Shown in pieces: positions 1 through 5,781 of a stretch of 5,816 nt of DNA. The first letter of the stretch is position 1. Each line of letters opens with the position of its first letter. The notes under the pieces are model-generated. The model did no database searches, had not been told where the DNA came from, and was given only the letters and a program-made list of their open reading frames with translations. The translations under genes were made by a program, and so were the position numbers. Origin of the DNA: an uncultured Gemmatimonadota bacterium (GTDB taxonomy: Bacteria > Gemmatimonadota > Gemmatimonadetes > Gemmatimonadales > Gemmatimonadaceae); contig CAMLEQ010000260.1 of NCBI GenBank assembly GCA_946479015.1, positions 1 through 5,816 of the forward strand, given 5' to 3'.

Positions 1-105
1 GCGCTGGTGGGGGTGGGGGTGGGGGGGGTGCGGCTCGGCTTGGCGATGGGGCGGGGGTGCGCGGGCGGGGGGCGCCCCCCGCGCCGGCTCACCGCCCTCC
101 ACGAC
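1..105. repeat. G-rich low-complexity tract downstream of the permease gene
   Basis: No gene is seen here. The plus strand has runs of five, five and eight G separated by single T (9-28), then further G runs at 48-51, 53-57 and 67-72. Four or more G runs with one-base loops have strong G-quadruplex potential on the plus strand. The permease transcript reads the other strand, so its 3' region would be C-rich and G-poor beyond the palindrome at 65-82. C-rich, G-poor RNA after a stop codon resembles a Rho loading region, but that is inference. The tract sits at the window edge and could be partly an assembly-edge effect. Confidence 0.6.
65..82 (-). terminator. 18-bp perfect GC palindrome, possible permease terminator
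   Basis: The sequence is GCGGGGGGCGCCCCCCGC, which equals its own reverse complement. It begins 23 bases beyond the permease stop codon at 106-108. As RNA it could fold into a short, very stable hairpin with a tight loop. No U tract follows on the minus strand, so it is not a textbook intrinsic terminator. The C-rich RNA that follows would suit Rho-assisted termination. It may also be a chance product of the low-complexity tract. Confidence 0.35.
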
Positions 106-1608
106 TCACTCCGCGGCGCTCGCCACGGCTCCCGCGACTCCAACGCTCTCGGCGGCCCCCGCCACGGCGGCGCGGCGCGCCAGCCGGACGCGCCGAGCGC
201 CCGAGCGCCCGTAGCCGAAGTAGACCGCCAGCCCGATCACCAGCCAGATCACCAGCCGCGCCCACGTCTGGAGCGGCAGCCCGATCATCTGGGCCAGGCA
301 GATGACCGCCCCGAGCACCGGCACCCATGGCATCCCCGGCGTGCGGAAGGGGCGCGGCAGCTCCGGTGAGCGCCGCCGCATGACGAGCACCCCCATGCAC
401 ACCATCACGAAGGCGAGCAGCGTTCCCATGGCCGTGAGCTGGGTGAGCACGCCGATGGGGAAGAGCCCCGCCACCAGCGCGACCACCACTCCCGTGAGCG
501 CCGTGGTCACGTGCGGCGTCCTGAAGCGCGGGTGCACCCGGCCGAACAGCGGCGGCAGCAGGCCGTCGCGGCTCATCGCGTAGAAGATGCGCGGCTGCCC
601 GAGCAGCATCACGAGCATCGTGCTCGACAGCCCCGCGATCGCGCCGAGCTTCACGATCGGCCGGAGCCAGCCGATTCCCGTCGCATCGATCCCGAGGGCG
701 ATCGGCGCGGGGACGTTCAGCTCCGTGTACTTCACGATTCCCGTGAGCACCACGGTGACGGCGATGTACAGCAGCGAGCAGATCGCGAGCGACGCCATGA
801 TCCCCAGCGGCAGGTCCCGCTGCGGGCGCTTCGCCTCCTGCGCCGCGGTGGACACGGCGTCGAAGCCGATGAACGCGAAGAAGAACACCCCCGCGCCGCG
901 CAGCACGCCGCTCCACCCGTACTCGCCGAAGTGCCCCTGGTTCGGCGGCACGAAGGGGTGCCAGTTCGCCGGCCGGATGTACGCGATGCCGAAGCCCACG
1001 AAGAGCAGGAGCACCACCACCTTCACCACCACGATCGCCGAGTTGAAACCCGCGCTCTCGCGGATGCCGACGATGAGCAGCGCGGAGATCACGAGCACCA
1101 CGAGCGCCGCCGGAAGGTTGAACAGCCCGGGGGCGGTGCCGCCGGCCATCGCCACCGTGGCGCCGGGAGGGCCCGCCAGCGCCGCCGGCAGATGGATGCC
1201 GAAGTCCTGGAGGAAGGAGAGCACGTTCCCGGCCCACCCCACGGCGATGGTCGATGCACCGAGCGCGTACTCGAGGATCAGGTCCCAGCCGATGATCCAC
1301 GCGAACAGCTCGCCCAGCGTCGCGTACGCGTAGGTGTACGCGCTCCCCGCCACCGGGATCATGCTCGCGAACTCCGCGTAACACAGCCCGGCGAACGCGC
1401 ACCCCACCGTGGTGAGGAGGATCGACAGCACGAGCGCGGGGCCCGCGAACTGCGCCGCGGCCGTGCCGGTGATCACGAAGATCCCCGTGCCGATGACGGC
1501 GCCGATACCGAGCGTGGTGAGATCGAACGCGCCCAGCGTGCGGCGCAGCGTTCCCGCTTCCGCCTCGGCGTGCAGCTCGGCGAGGCTCTTGGTGACGAAC
1601 AGGCTCAT
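106..1608 (-). CDS. APC-superfamily amino acid permease (CAT-like, YfnA/YhdG-type)
   Basis: A predicted inner-membrane amino acid transporter of 500 residues, probably driven by a proton or ion gradient. Most of the chain is hydrophobic segments, consistent with about twelve membrane helices between residues 30 and 466. The APC hallmark GAVIGTGIF lies at 36-44 in the unwound first helix that binds the substrate amino and carboxyl groups. The family stretch around 248-265 (IGFDAVSTAAQEAKRPQRDL) and the GQPRIFYAMSRDGLLP block at 337-352 are typical of the cationic-amino-acid-transporter branch. E113, in WDLILEY, appears to match a membrane glutamate linked to proton coupling in the Geobacillus homologue GkApcT; that alignment is by eye. 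Residues 470-500 are an Ala/Arg-rich cytoplasmic tail of no clear function. The ATG at 1608 was chosen because GGGAGGG stands just upstream and the family begins with a similar short amphipathic segment; an upstream ATG at 1707 would add 33 unfamily-like residues. The substrate cannot be told from sequence. The gene is divergent from the kinase gene. Confidence 0.93.
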   Translation of the reverse strand: MSLFVTKSLAELHAEAEAGTLRRTLGAFDLTTLGIGAVIGTGIFVITGTAAAQFAGPALVLSILLTTVGCAFAGLCYAEFASMIPVAGSAYTYAYATLGELFAWIIGWDLILEYALGASTIAVGWAGNVLSFLQDFGIHLPAALAGPPGATVAMAGGTAPGLFNLPAALVVLVISALLIVGIRESAGFNSAIVVVKVVVLLLFVGFGIAYIRPANWHPFVPPNQGHFGEYGWSGVLRGAGVFFFAFIGFDAVSTAAQEAKRPQRDLPLGIMASLAICSLLYIAVTVVLTGIVKYTELNVPAPIALGIDATGIGWLRPIVKLGAIAGLSSTMLVMLLGQPRIFYAMSRDGLLPPLFGRVHPRFRTPHVTTALTGVVVALVAGLFPIGVLTQLTAMGTLLAFVMVCMGVLVMRRRSPELPRPFRTPGMPWVPVLGAVICLAQMIGLPLQTWARLVIWLVIGLAVYFGYGRSGARRVRLARRAAVAGAAESVGVAGAVASAAE

Positions 1609-1611
1609 GGA

Positions 1612-1618
1612 CCCTCCC
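1612..1618 (-). promoter_or_regulatory. Shine-Dalgarno of the permease
   Basis: Read on the minus strand this is GGGAGGG, three bases before the ATG at 1608-1606. It is a strong purine ribosome-binding site and decides the start against the longer in-frame reading from 1707. Confidence 0.8.
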
Positions 1619-1702
1619 GGTGCGGGTGATCGCGGTGCGGTGCATCGCGGTCGGGAAGATGATGGCCTGCGCCCCGGCCACTGTCCGAGATCGCGCGCGC
1701 GC

Positions 1703-1730
1703 GTCATAGTTCGGTGCGAGGGGGTGTCAG
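1703..1730 (-). promoter_or_regulatory. candidate sigma-70-type promoter for the permease
   Basis: On the minus strand CTGACA (1730-1725; five of six matches to TTGACA) is followed after 16 bases by TATGAC (1708-1703; four of six matches to TATAAT). Transcription would start near 1696, leaving a leader of almost 90 bases before the ATG at 1608. The -35 element coincides with the first half of the direct repeat at 1725-1742, so a regulator bound there could block RNA polymerase. Promoter consensus in this lineage is not certain. Confidence 0.42.
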
Positions 1731-1742
1731 AATCTCGTCAGA
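1725..1742 (+). promoter_or_regulatory. Pho-box-like direct repeat, candidate response-regulator operator
   Basis: TGTCA at 1725-1729 and CGTCA at 1736-1740 are separated by six bases, an 11-bp period (about one helical turn). The longer common unit is GTCAGA at 1726-1731 and 1737-1742. Known OmpR/PhoB-family regulators bind as head-to-tail dimers to direct repeats of this period, and the E. coli Pho box is itself TGTCA-N6-TGTCA. The site is about 100 bases upstream of the kinase start. It overlaps the candidate -35 of the permease promoter and lies upstream of the weak plus-strand -10. Binding by the neighbouring regulator is inference. Confidence 0.45.
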
Positions 1743-1770
1743 GCCCGCCGGGGTGGGTGAGCGCCGCACC

Positions 1771-1776
1771 TACATT
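1771..1776 (+). promoter_or_regulatory. weak candidate -10 element for the kinase-regulator operon
   Basis: TACATT matches four of six positions of TATAAT in a GC-rich setting. No recognisable -35 lies 15-19 bases upstream. An activator-dependent promoter often lacks a good -35. The direct repeat at 1725-1742 would lie at roughly -58 to -41 relative to a start near 1783, a usual position for an OmpR-type activator. Confidence 0.25.
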
Positions 1777-1824
1777 CGGGGAGGCGAGGGTCTCGCACCC
1801 GCATCCAGCACGGCGCGCGGCGCC

Positions 1825-1834
1825 GGGGGAGGAG
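1825..1834 (+). promoter_or_regulatory. Shine-Dalgarno supporting a GTG start for the kinase
   Basis: GGGGGAGGAG precedes the GTG at 1838 by three bases (five from the GGGAGG core). The in-frame ATG at 1874 has only a weak GAGGG some 12 bases before it, so the GTG is preferred. Confidence 0.6.
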
Positions 1835-1837
1835 CTC

Positions 1838-3583
1838 GTGGCGTTCCCGTGGTCCCGAGGGCAGCGCGTCGCGATGCACGGCTCCACTGCCGTGTGGCGC
1901 TCGCGCGCGACGCTGCTCGTGGTGCTGCTCGCGTGCACGCTGGTGCTGGCCGCGGTGCTCGCGTGGGAGGCGCACGACGCCGCCCGCTCGCACCGCGCGA
2001 CCGCCGAGCGCGCGCTGCACGACTACGCGGCGTTCGCGGCGTGGGAGCTGCTGGCCGACGCCGCGTCGCAGCTCCAGCCGGCGCTCGCGGGGGCGTTCGC
2101 GCCGGTCACCGGGACGCGCGCCGCCACCGCGTACGACGTCCTTCCCTCCCCCGATGTGCTCGCGCGCGCGGCCGCGGAGGTGCTGCCGTGCGCGGGCGGG
2201 GGTGAGGACGCCGCGCGCTGGTACTATCGCCTCGACTTCCGCGACGGGTCGGTGGCCATCGCCGGCAACCCGCCACGGGACGCCGAGCGCGTGCGGGCGC
2301 TGGCCCTGGTGAGCGAGCAGGCACGGCGCGCGTACCGCCCCGACTGGCGCTGGGCGGGCGTGCTCGCGGGGCGCGGCCGCGACGCGCGGCTGCTCGTGTA
2401 CGCGGTGAAGTACGCGGAGCATGGCGCGCCGATCGCGGCGTACGGGATCTCCGCCTGCGCGTCCGCGCTCGGCGCGCCGCTGTTCGCCGGCGTGATGGCG
2501 CGCCATCCGCTCCTTCCGCGCACGCTCACCGGCGGCGAGCCGAACGACTCCCTGGTGGCGGTGACCGTGCTCGGGGCGGCGGGGGACACGCTCTACCGGT
2601 CCGCGGCGCGCGGGCTCCCCCTGTTCACGGCCGACGCCACGGTGGAGAGCTTCGGCGGCCTCACCGCGCGCGCCGCGCTCCGCCCCCGGGCCGTGGAGCG
2701 TCTGGCCCTCGGCGCCATCCCGCGCACCAAGCTCCCGCTGCTGCTCGGCCTGCTCGCGCTCACCGCCGGGATGATGGTGGTGGCGGTGCTCCAGCTCCGG
2801 CGCGAGCAGGAGCTGGCCCGGCTCCGCTCGGACTTCATCTCCGGCGTGTCGCACGAGCTGCGCACGCCGCTCTCGCAGATCCTCCTCTTCGCCGAGACAC
2901 TCAGCCTCGGCCGCGTGCGCAGCGACGCGGAGCGCGCGGGGGCCGCCGACGTGATCGTGCAGGAGACGCGGCGGCTGATGCAGCTCGTGGAGAACGTGCT
3001 CCACTTCTCGCGCGCGGAACGGCGGATGACGCGCCTCGCGCCGGAGCCGATGCCGCTCGCCCCGTGCGTGCGCGAGACGATCGCCGCATGGCGCCCGCTC
3101 GCGGAGGCCGCCGGCACCACGCTGCGCGAGGAGCTGGACGAGCGCGCGGCCGCGCGCGTGGACCGCGGCGCCCTGCGGCAGATGCTGCTCAACCTGCTCG
3201 ACAACGCGGTGAAGTACGGGCCGCCCGGCCAGACGGTGACCGTGCGCCTCGTGCGCGCCGGCGAGAGAGCGCGCCTCGAGGTGGACGACGCCGGGCCCGG
3301 CATCCCGCGAGAGGCGCGCGAGCGCGTGTGGGAGTCCTTCTACCGCCTCGATCGCGACGCGCGCTCGGCCACCACCGGGAGCGGCATCGGCCTCTTCATC
3401 GTGCGCGAGCTGGCGGCGCTCCAGGAGGGCACGGCGCGCATCGAGGATGCGCCGGGGGGCGGCACGCGGGTGGTGATCGAGCTCGCGGCGCTCGGCGCCG
3501 ACGCGGCCGCCGCGCCGCCGGACGCACGCACCGGCGCGCCTGACGAGTCCCGCCGGTGCACCGTCGCGGAGGCACGGCCGTGA
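1838..3583 (+). CDS. membrane sensor histidine kinase with unassigned extracytoplasmic sensor domain
   Basis: With the GTG start the protein has 581 residues; starting at ATG 1874 it would have 569. It senses an unknown signal and phosphorylates the response regulator encoded next. Membrane segments lie at about 24-43 and 299-320 and enclose about 255 extracytoplasmic residues. I recognise no named domain there; alternating strand-like stretches would allow a Cache-type fold, but this is a guess. Two cysteines, C118 and C207, lie in this domain and could pair. The cytoplasmic part is a classical HisKA/HATPase_c kinase. The H box is SHELRTPL with phosphoacceptor H339, and the following E and T fit a kinase that is also a phosphatase. 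The N box is NLLDNAVKYG (N452, N456), the G1 box DAGPGIP (D484), an F-box-like WESFYRLD follows, and the G2 box is GSGIG (G514-G518). No HAMP or PAS domain is seen between the second membrane segment and HisKA. The last 30 residues are an Ala/Pro-rich tail. The gene overlaps the regulator start by one base. Confidence 0.92.
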   Translation: MAFPWSRGQRVAMHGSTAVWRSRATLLVVLLACTLVLAAVLAWEAHDAARSHRATAERALHDYAAFAAWELLADAASQLQPALAGAFAPVTGTRAATAYDVLPSPDVLARAAAEVLPCAGGGEDAARWYYRLDFRDGSVAIAGNPPRDAERVRALALVSEQARRAYRPDWRWAGVLAGRGRDARLLVYAVKYAEHGAPIAAYGISACASALGAPLFAGVMARHPLLPRTLTGGEPNDSLVAVTVLGAAGDTLYRSAARGLPLFTADATVESFGGLTARAALRPRAVERLALGAIPRTKLPLLLGLLALTAGMMVVAVLQLRREQELARLRSDFISGVSHELRTPLSQILLFAETLSLGRVRSDAERAGAADVIVQETRRLMQLVENVLHFSRAERRMTRLAPEPMPLAPCVRETIAAWRPLAEAAGTTLREELDERAAARVDRGALRQMLLNLLDNAVKYGPPGQTVTVRLVRAGERARLEVDDAGPGIPREARERVWESFYRLDRDARSATTGSGIGLFIVRELAALQEGTARIEDAPGGGTRVVIELAALGADAAAAPPDARTGAPDESRRCTVAEARP

Positions 3584-4275
3584 TGCGCATCCTGCTCATC
3601 GAGGACAACCGCAACCTCGCCACCGGGCTGCGCAACAACCTGGAGATCGAGGGCTACGAGGTGGAGCTCGCGACCGATGGCACCACCGGCCTCGCGCGCG
3701 CCCGCGCCGCGGAGCCGGCGCTGATCATCCTCGACCTCATGCTCCCCGGCCTCGATGGCTACCGCGTGCTGCGCGCGCTGCGCGCCGACGGGCGGGAGAC
3801 GCCGGTGCTCATCCTGAGCGCGCGCGGCGAGGAGACCGACAAGGTGCTGGGCTTCCGCCTCGGCGCCGACGACTACGTGACCAAGCCGTTCGGCCTCCTC
3901 GAGCTGCTCGCGCGCGTGGACGCGCTGCTCCGTCGCTCGGCCAACGGCGCCAGGGCGGCGGCGGAGCGGCTCGCCGAGCCGGTGCGCTTCGGTGACGTGG
4001 AAGTGGATCCGGCGGCGCACCGCGTGCGCCGCGACGGGGGGCCGGTGCCGCTCCGCCCCAAGGAGTACGAGCTCCTCCTGGCGCTGCTGCGCCGCCACGG
4101 TCAGGTGGCCGCCCGCGAGGAGCTGCTCCAGGAGGTGTGGGGATACGCGGAGGAAGTGATGAGCCGGACCGTCGACACGCACGTGGCGGAGCTGCGCCGC
4201 AAGCTGGAGCGCGATCCGGCGGAGCCGCGGCACATCCTCACCGTGCGGAAGGCCGGATATCGCCTGCAGCGCTGA
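3583..4275 (+). CDS. OmpR/PhoB-family DNA-binding response regulator
   Basis: A cytoplasmic transcription factor of 230 residues, the usual length for the family. The receiver domain (about 1-117) has the acidic pair E7/D8, phosphoacceptor D51 in LDLMLPGLDG, S79, Y98 and the invariant K101 in KPF, so it should accept phosphate from the upstream kinase. A winged-helix DNA-binding domain covers about 134-230, with the transactivation-loop tryptophan W186, recognition helix around 195-209 (RTVDTHVAELRRKLE) and the wing ending in AGYRL. Compared by eye with E. coli PhoB, the positions of R193, D196, H198 and R203 are kept, but PhoB R201 is replaced by E203, so base preference may differ. The ATG at 3583 is chosen because the family starts at MRILLIED and TGATG joins it to the kinase stop; GGAGG lies at 3568-3572. 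An ATG at 3556 would add nine residues. Translational coupling with the kinase is likely. Target genes are unknown. Confidence 0.95.
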   Translation: MRILLIEDNRNLATGLRNNLEIEGYEVELATDGTTGLARARAAEPALIILDLMLPGLDGYRVLRALRADGRETPVLILSARGEETDKVLGFRLGADDYVTKPFGLLELLARVDALLRRSANGARAAAERLAEPVRFGDVEVDPAAHRVRRDGGPVPLRPKEYELLLALLRRHGQVAAREELLQEVWGYAEEVMSRTVDTHVAELRRKLERDPAEPRHILTVRKAGYRLQR

Positions 4276-4281
4276 CGCCGC

Positions 4282-4303
4282 CGACGGCCGTGGCCGGACG
4301 TCG
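4282..4303 (+). terminator. hairpin after the response regulator
   Basis: CGACG (4282-4286) pairs with CGTCG (4299-4303), and after one G/A mismatch CCG (4288-4290) pairs with CGG (4295-4297) around a four-base loop. It begins six bases after the regulator stop, where an operon terminator would be expected. No T tract follows, so intrinsic termination is doubtful and read-through into the monooxygenase gene is possible. Confidence 0.35.
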
Positions 4304-4308
4304 TGCCA

Positions 4309-4338
4309 CTGGCAGGCGCGGCGCCAGCGCGCTAACGT
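4309..4338 (+). promoter_or_regulatory. weak candidate promoter of the monooxygenase
   Basis: CTGGCA (4309-4314; four of six matches to a -35) and TAACGT (4333-4338; a TAnnnT-type -10) are 18 bases apart. Transcription would start near 4345, about 27 bases before the ATG. The -35 is inside a small palindrome, TGCCACTGGCA (4304-4314), which could be a regulator site or a hairpin. The evidence is thin. Confidence 0.25.
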
Positions 4339-4371
4339 GTCGCAGTCTCCGACCGTTCACCAACCTTCCCG

Positions 4372-5781
4372 ATGACCCACTCGCAGGCGCCGGCCGCCGC
4401 CGCTGCCGCCGCGCACCCGACCGCGCCCCCCACACCGCGCGCCGATCGCTCCGACCGCTACTGCATCATCGGCGCGGGGCCATCCGGCCTCGCGACAGCG
4501 CGCGCGTTCGCCGATGCCGGCATCCCGTTCGACGTCCTGGAGCGCCATCACGACGTGGGCGGGATCTGGGATCTCGCGAACGAACGGACGCCGATGTACG
4601 AGAGCGCGCACTTCATCTCGTCGCGCACGCAGTCCGCGTTCGACGACTTCCCGATGCCCGACCACTACCCGGACTACCCGGGGTGGCGGCAGGTGCTGGA
4701 GTACATCCGCGCCTTCGCGGATCGCTACGGGCTGCGCGCGCGTGTGGAGCTCGGCACGACGGTGGAGCGCGCGACGCCGGCGGGCGATGGCTGGGAGGTG
4801 CGGCTCGCCTCGGGCGAGGTCCGGCGCTACCGCGGTGTGGTGTGCGCCATGGGGCACAACTGGGATCCCATCATCCCCGACTACCCCGGCCGCTTCGACG
4901 GCGAGGCGTACCACTCGTTCCATTACCGCTCGCCCAGCGAGTTCGTGGGCAAGCGGGTGCTCATCGTGGGCGGCGGTAACTCGGGGTGCGACATCGCGTG
5001 CGACGCGGCGATGATGGCGGCGCGCGCGCACATCAGCCTGCGCCGCGGCTATCACTTCCTCCCGAAGCACCTCTTCGGGCAGCCCACCGACGCGTTCTTC
5101 CGCAGCGGCCCGCACCTTCCCGCGTGGCTCGCGCAGCCGCTGCTGGCCGCGCTCCTCCGGCTGCTGGTGGGAGACCTCCGGCGCTACGGCCTGCCGAAGC
5201 CGGACCACAAGGTGCTCGCGACGCACCCGATCGTGAACTCGCAGCTCCTGCACCACCTCGCGCACGGCGACATCGCGCCGAAGCCCGACGTGCGCGAGCT
5301 GTGCGGCGACCGCGTGCGCTTCGCCGACGGGAGCGAGGAGCCCATCGACCTGATCGTGTGGGCCACCGGCTATCGCGCCACCGTCCCCTGCCTCCCGCCC
5401 GACGTGCTGTCGCTGGAGCAGGGCGCGGCGCCGCTCTTCCTGAACGTCTTCCCCGACCGGCGCAACCTGTTCGTGGTGGGGTTGTTCGAGACCGACGGGG
5501 GCGCCTATCCGATCGTGTCGAAGCAGGCCGCGCTCATCGCCGCGCTCATCCGCGCCGAGTCGGACGCGCCGGAGGCCGCGGCATGGTTCCACCGCCTGCG
5601 CACCGGCCCCCGCCCCGACCTCACCGGCGGCATCCGCTACCTGGGCTCACCGCGGCACTCGATCTACGTGCAGTACGATGAGTACGTGCATCGGGCGGAG
5701 AAGATGCTGAAACGGCTCGATCGGCTCGGGGCCAGGGGCCGGGGGCCAGGGGCCAGAGGGATCTCGGGAAGAGCGGGGTGA
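4372..5781 (+). CDS. class B flavin-dependent monooxygenase (FMO-like NAD(P)/FAD oxidoreductase)
   Basis: A predicted 469-residue soluble enzyme that would use FAD, NADPH and O2 to oxygenate a soft nucleophile such as an amine nitrogen or a sulfide. The substrate is unknown. The FAD dinucleotide motif GAGPSG is at 34-39, followed by the acidic strand end around E57 and the GGIW segment at 63-66. The FMO fingerprint F-x-G-x3-H-x3-Y is intact at F175, G177, H181 and Y185. Tyrosine at the last position fits FMOs rather than Baeyer-Villiger enzymes, which usually have tryptophan. The NADPH motif GGGNSG is at 200-205 and the ATGY motif at 331-334. Residues 1-28 are an Ala/Pro-rich extension before the fold, and no other ATG start is available before residue 75. 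There is no clear Shine-Dalgarno before the ATG (CTTCCCG precedes it), so initiation may depend on a short or weakly structured leader. The last 20 or so residues (RLGARGRGPGARG...) come from a GGGGCC repeat and are probably not part of the fold. It could equally be annotated as an oxidoreductase of unknown substrate. Confidence 0.9.
   Translation: MTHSQAPAAAAAAAHPTAPPTPRADRSDRYCIIGAGPSGLATARAFADAGIPFDVLERHHDVGGIWDLANERTPMYESAHFISSRTQSAFDDFPMPDHYPDYPGWRQVLEYIRAFADRYGLRARVELGTTVERATPAGDGWEVRLASGEVRRYRGVVCAMGHNWDPIIPDYPGRFDGEAYHSFHYRSPSEFVGKRVLIVGGGNSGCDIACDAAMMAARAHISLRRGYHFLPKHLFGQPTDAFFRSGPHLPAWLAQPLLAALLRLLVGDLRRYGLPKPDHKVLATHPIVNSQLLHHLAHGDIAPKPDVRELCGDRVRFADGSEEPIDLIVWATGYRATVPCLPPDVLSLEQGAAPLFLNVFPDRRNLFVVGLFETDGGAYPIVSKQAALIAALIRAESDAPEAAAWFHRLRTGPRPDLTGGIRYLGSPRHSIYVQYDEYVHRAEKMLKRLDRLGARGRGPGARGISGRAG
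5728..5756 (+). repeat. GGGGCC(A) tandem repeat with G-quadruplex potential, inside the end of the monooxygenase gene
   Basis: Four near-identical units follow each other: GGGGCCA, GGGGCC, GGGGGCCA and GGGGCCAG. The G runs at 5728-5731, 5735-5738, 5741-5745 and 5749-5752 have loops of three, two and three bases, an ideal intramolecular G-quadruplex pattern on the coding strand and in the mRNA. In the protein it encodes only Gly/Arg/Ala/Pro-rich sequence (about residues 453-462). It lies 25 bases before the stop codon and may belong to a dispersed intergenic repeat that was read into the gene. Confidence 0.75.

Larger units (their letters stand above)
1609..1837. promoter_or_regulatory. divergent intergenic control region between permease and kinase genes
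   Basis: These 229 bases separate two diverging genes and must hold the promoters of both. Less GC-extreme patches stand out around 1703-1742 and 1771-1776, in otherwise GC-dense sequence. The region holds a candidate minus-strand promoter (1703-1730), a direct repeat (1725-1742) and a weak plus-strand -10 (1771-1776). A 12-base alternating CG run (1692-1703) lies near the predicted permease transcription start. No convincing small ORF or RNA gene was seen. Confidence 0.7.

Noticed and set aside
511..1629. Long plus-strand open frame (372 codons) opposite the permease
   Set aside because: It is highly charged, His/Arg-rich and low-complexity with no domain; it is the antisense shadow of a well-supported permease in high-GC DNA.
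89..1681. Long minus-strand open frame (530 codons) in another frame over the permease
   Set aside because: It is rich in Arg/Ala/Gly/His with no membrane segments or family motifs, whereas the alternative frame gives a complete APC permease.
1692..1703. Alternating CG run with Z-DNA potential near the permease transcription start
   Set aside because: Twelve alternating bases are expected often in DNA this GC-rich, and nothing else supports a function.
1409..1837. In-frame upstream extension of the kinase
   Set aside because: It would run antisense into the permease gene and through the divergent promoter region, and it encodes no recognisable sequence. A strong ribosome-binding site supports GTG 1838.
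1727..3004. Minus-strand open frame (425 codons) opposite the kinase
   Set aside because: Arg/His/Glu-rich low-complexity translation with no motif; an antisense shadow of the kinase.
3340..4233. Minus-strand open frame (297 codons) across the kinase end and the regulator
   Set aside because: It covers two well-supported overlapping genes and shows no domain; a GC-driven shadow.
4357..5592. Minus-strand open frame (411 codons) opposite the monooxygenase
   Set aside because: Composition is Arg/His/Val/Glu-rich without a fold signature, while the plus strand carries all FMO motifs.
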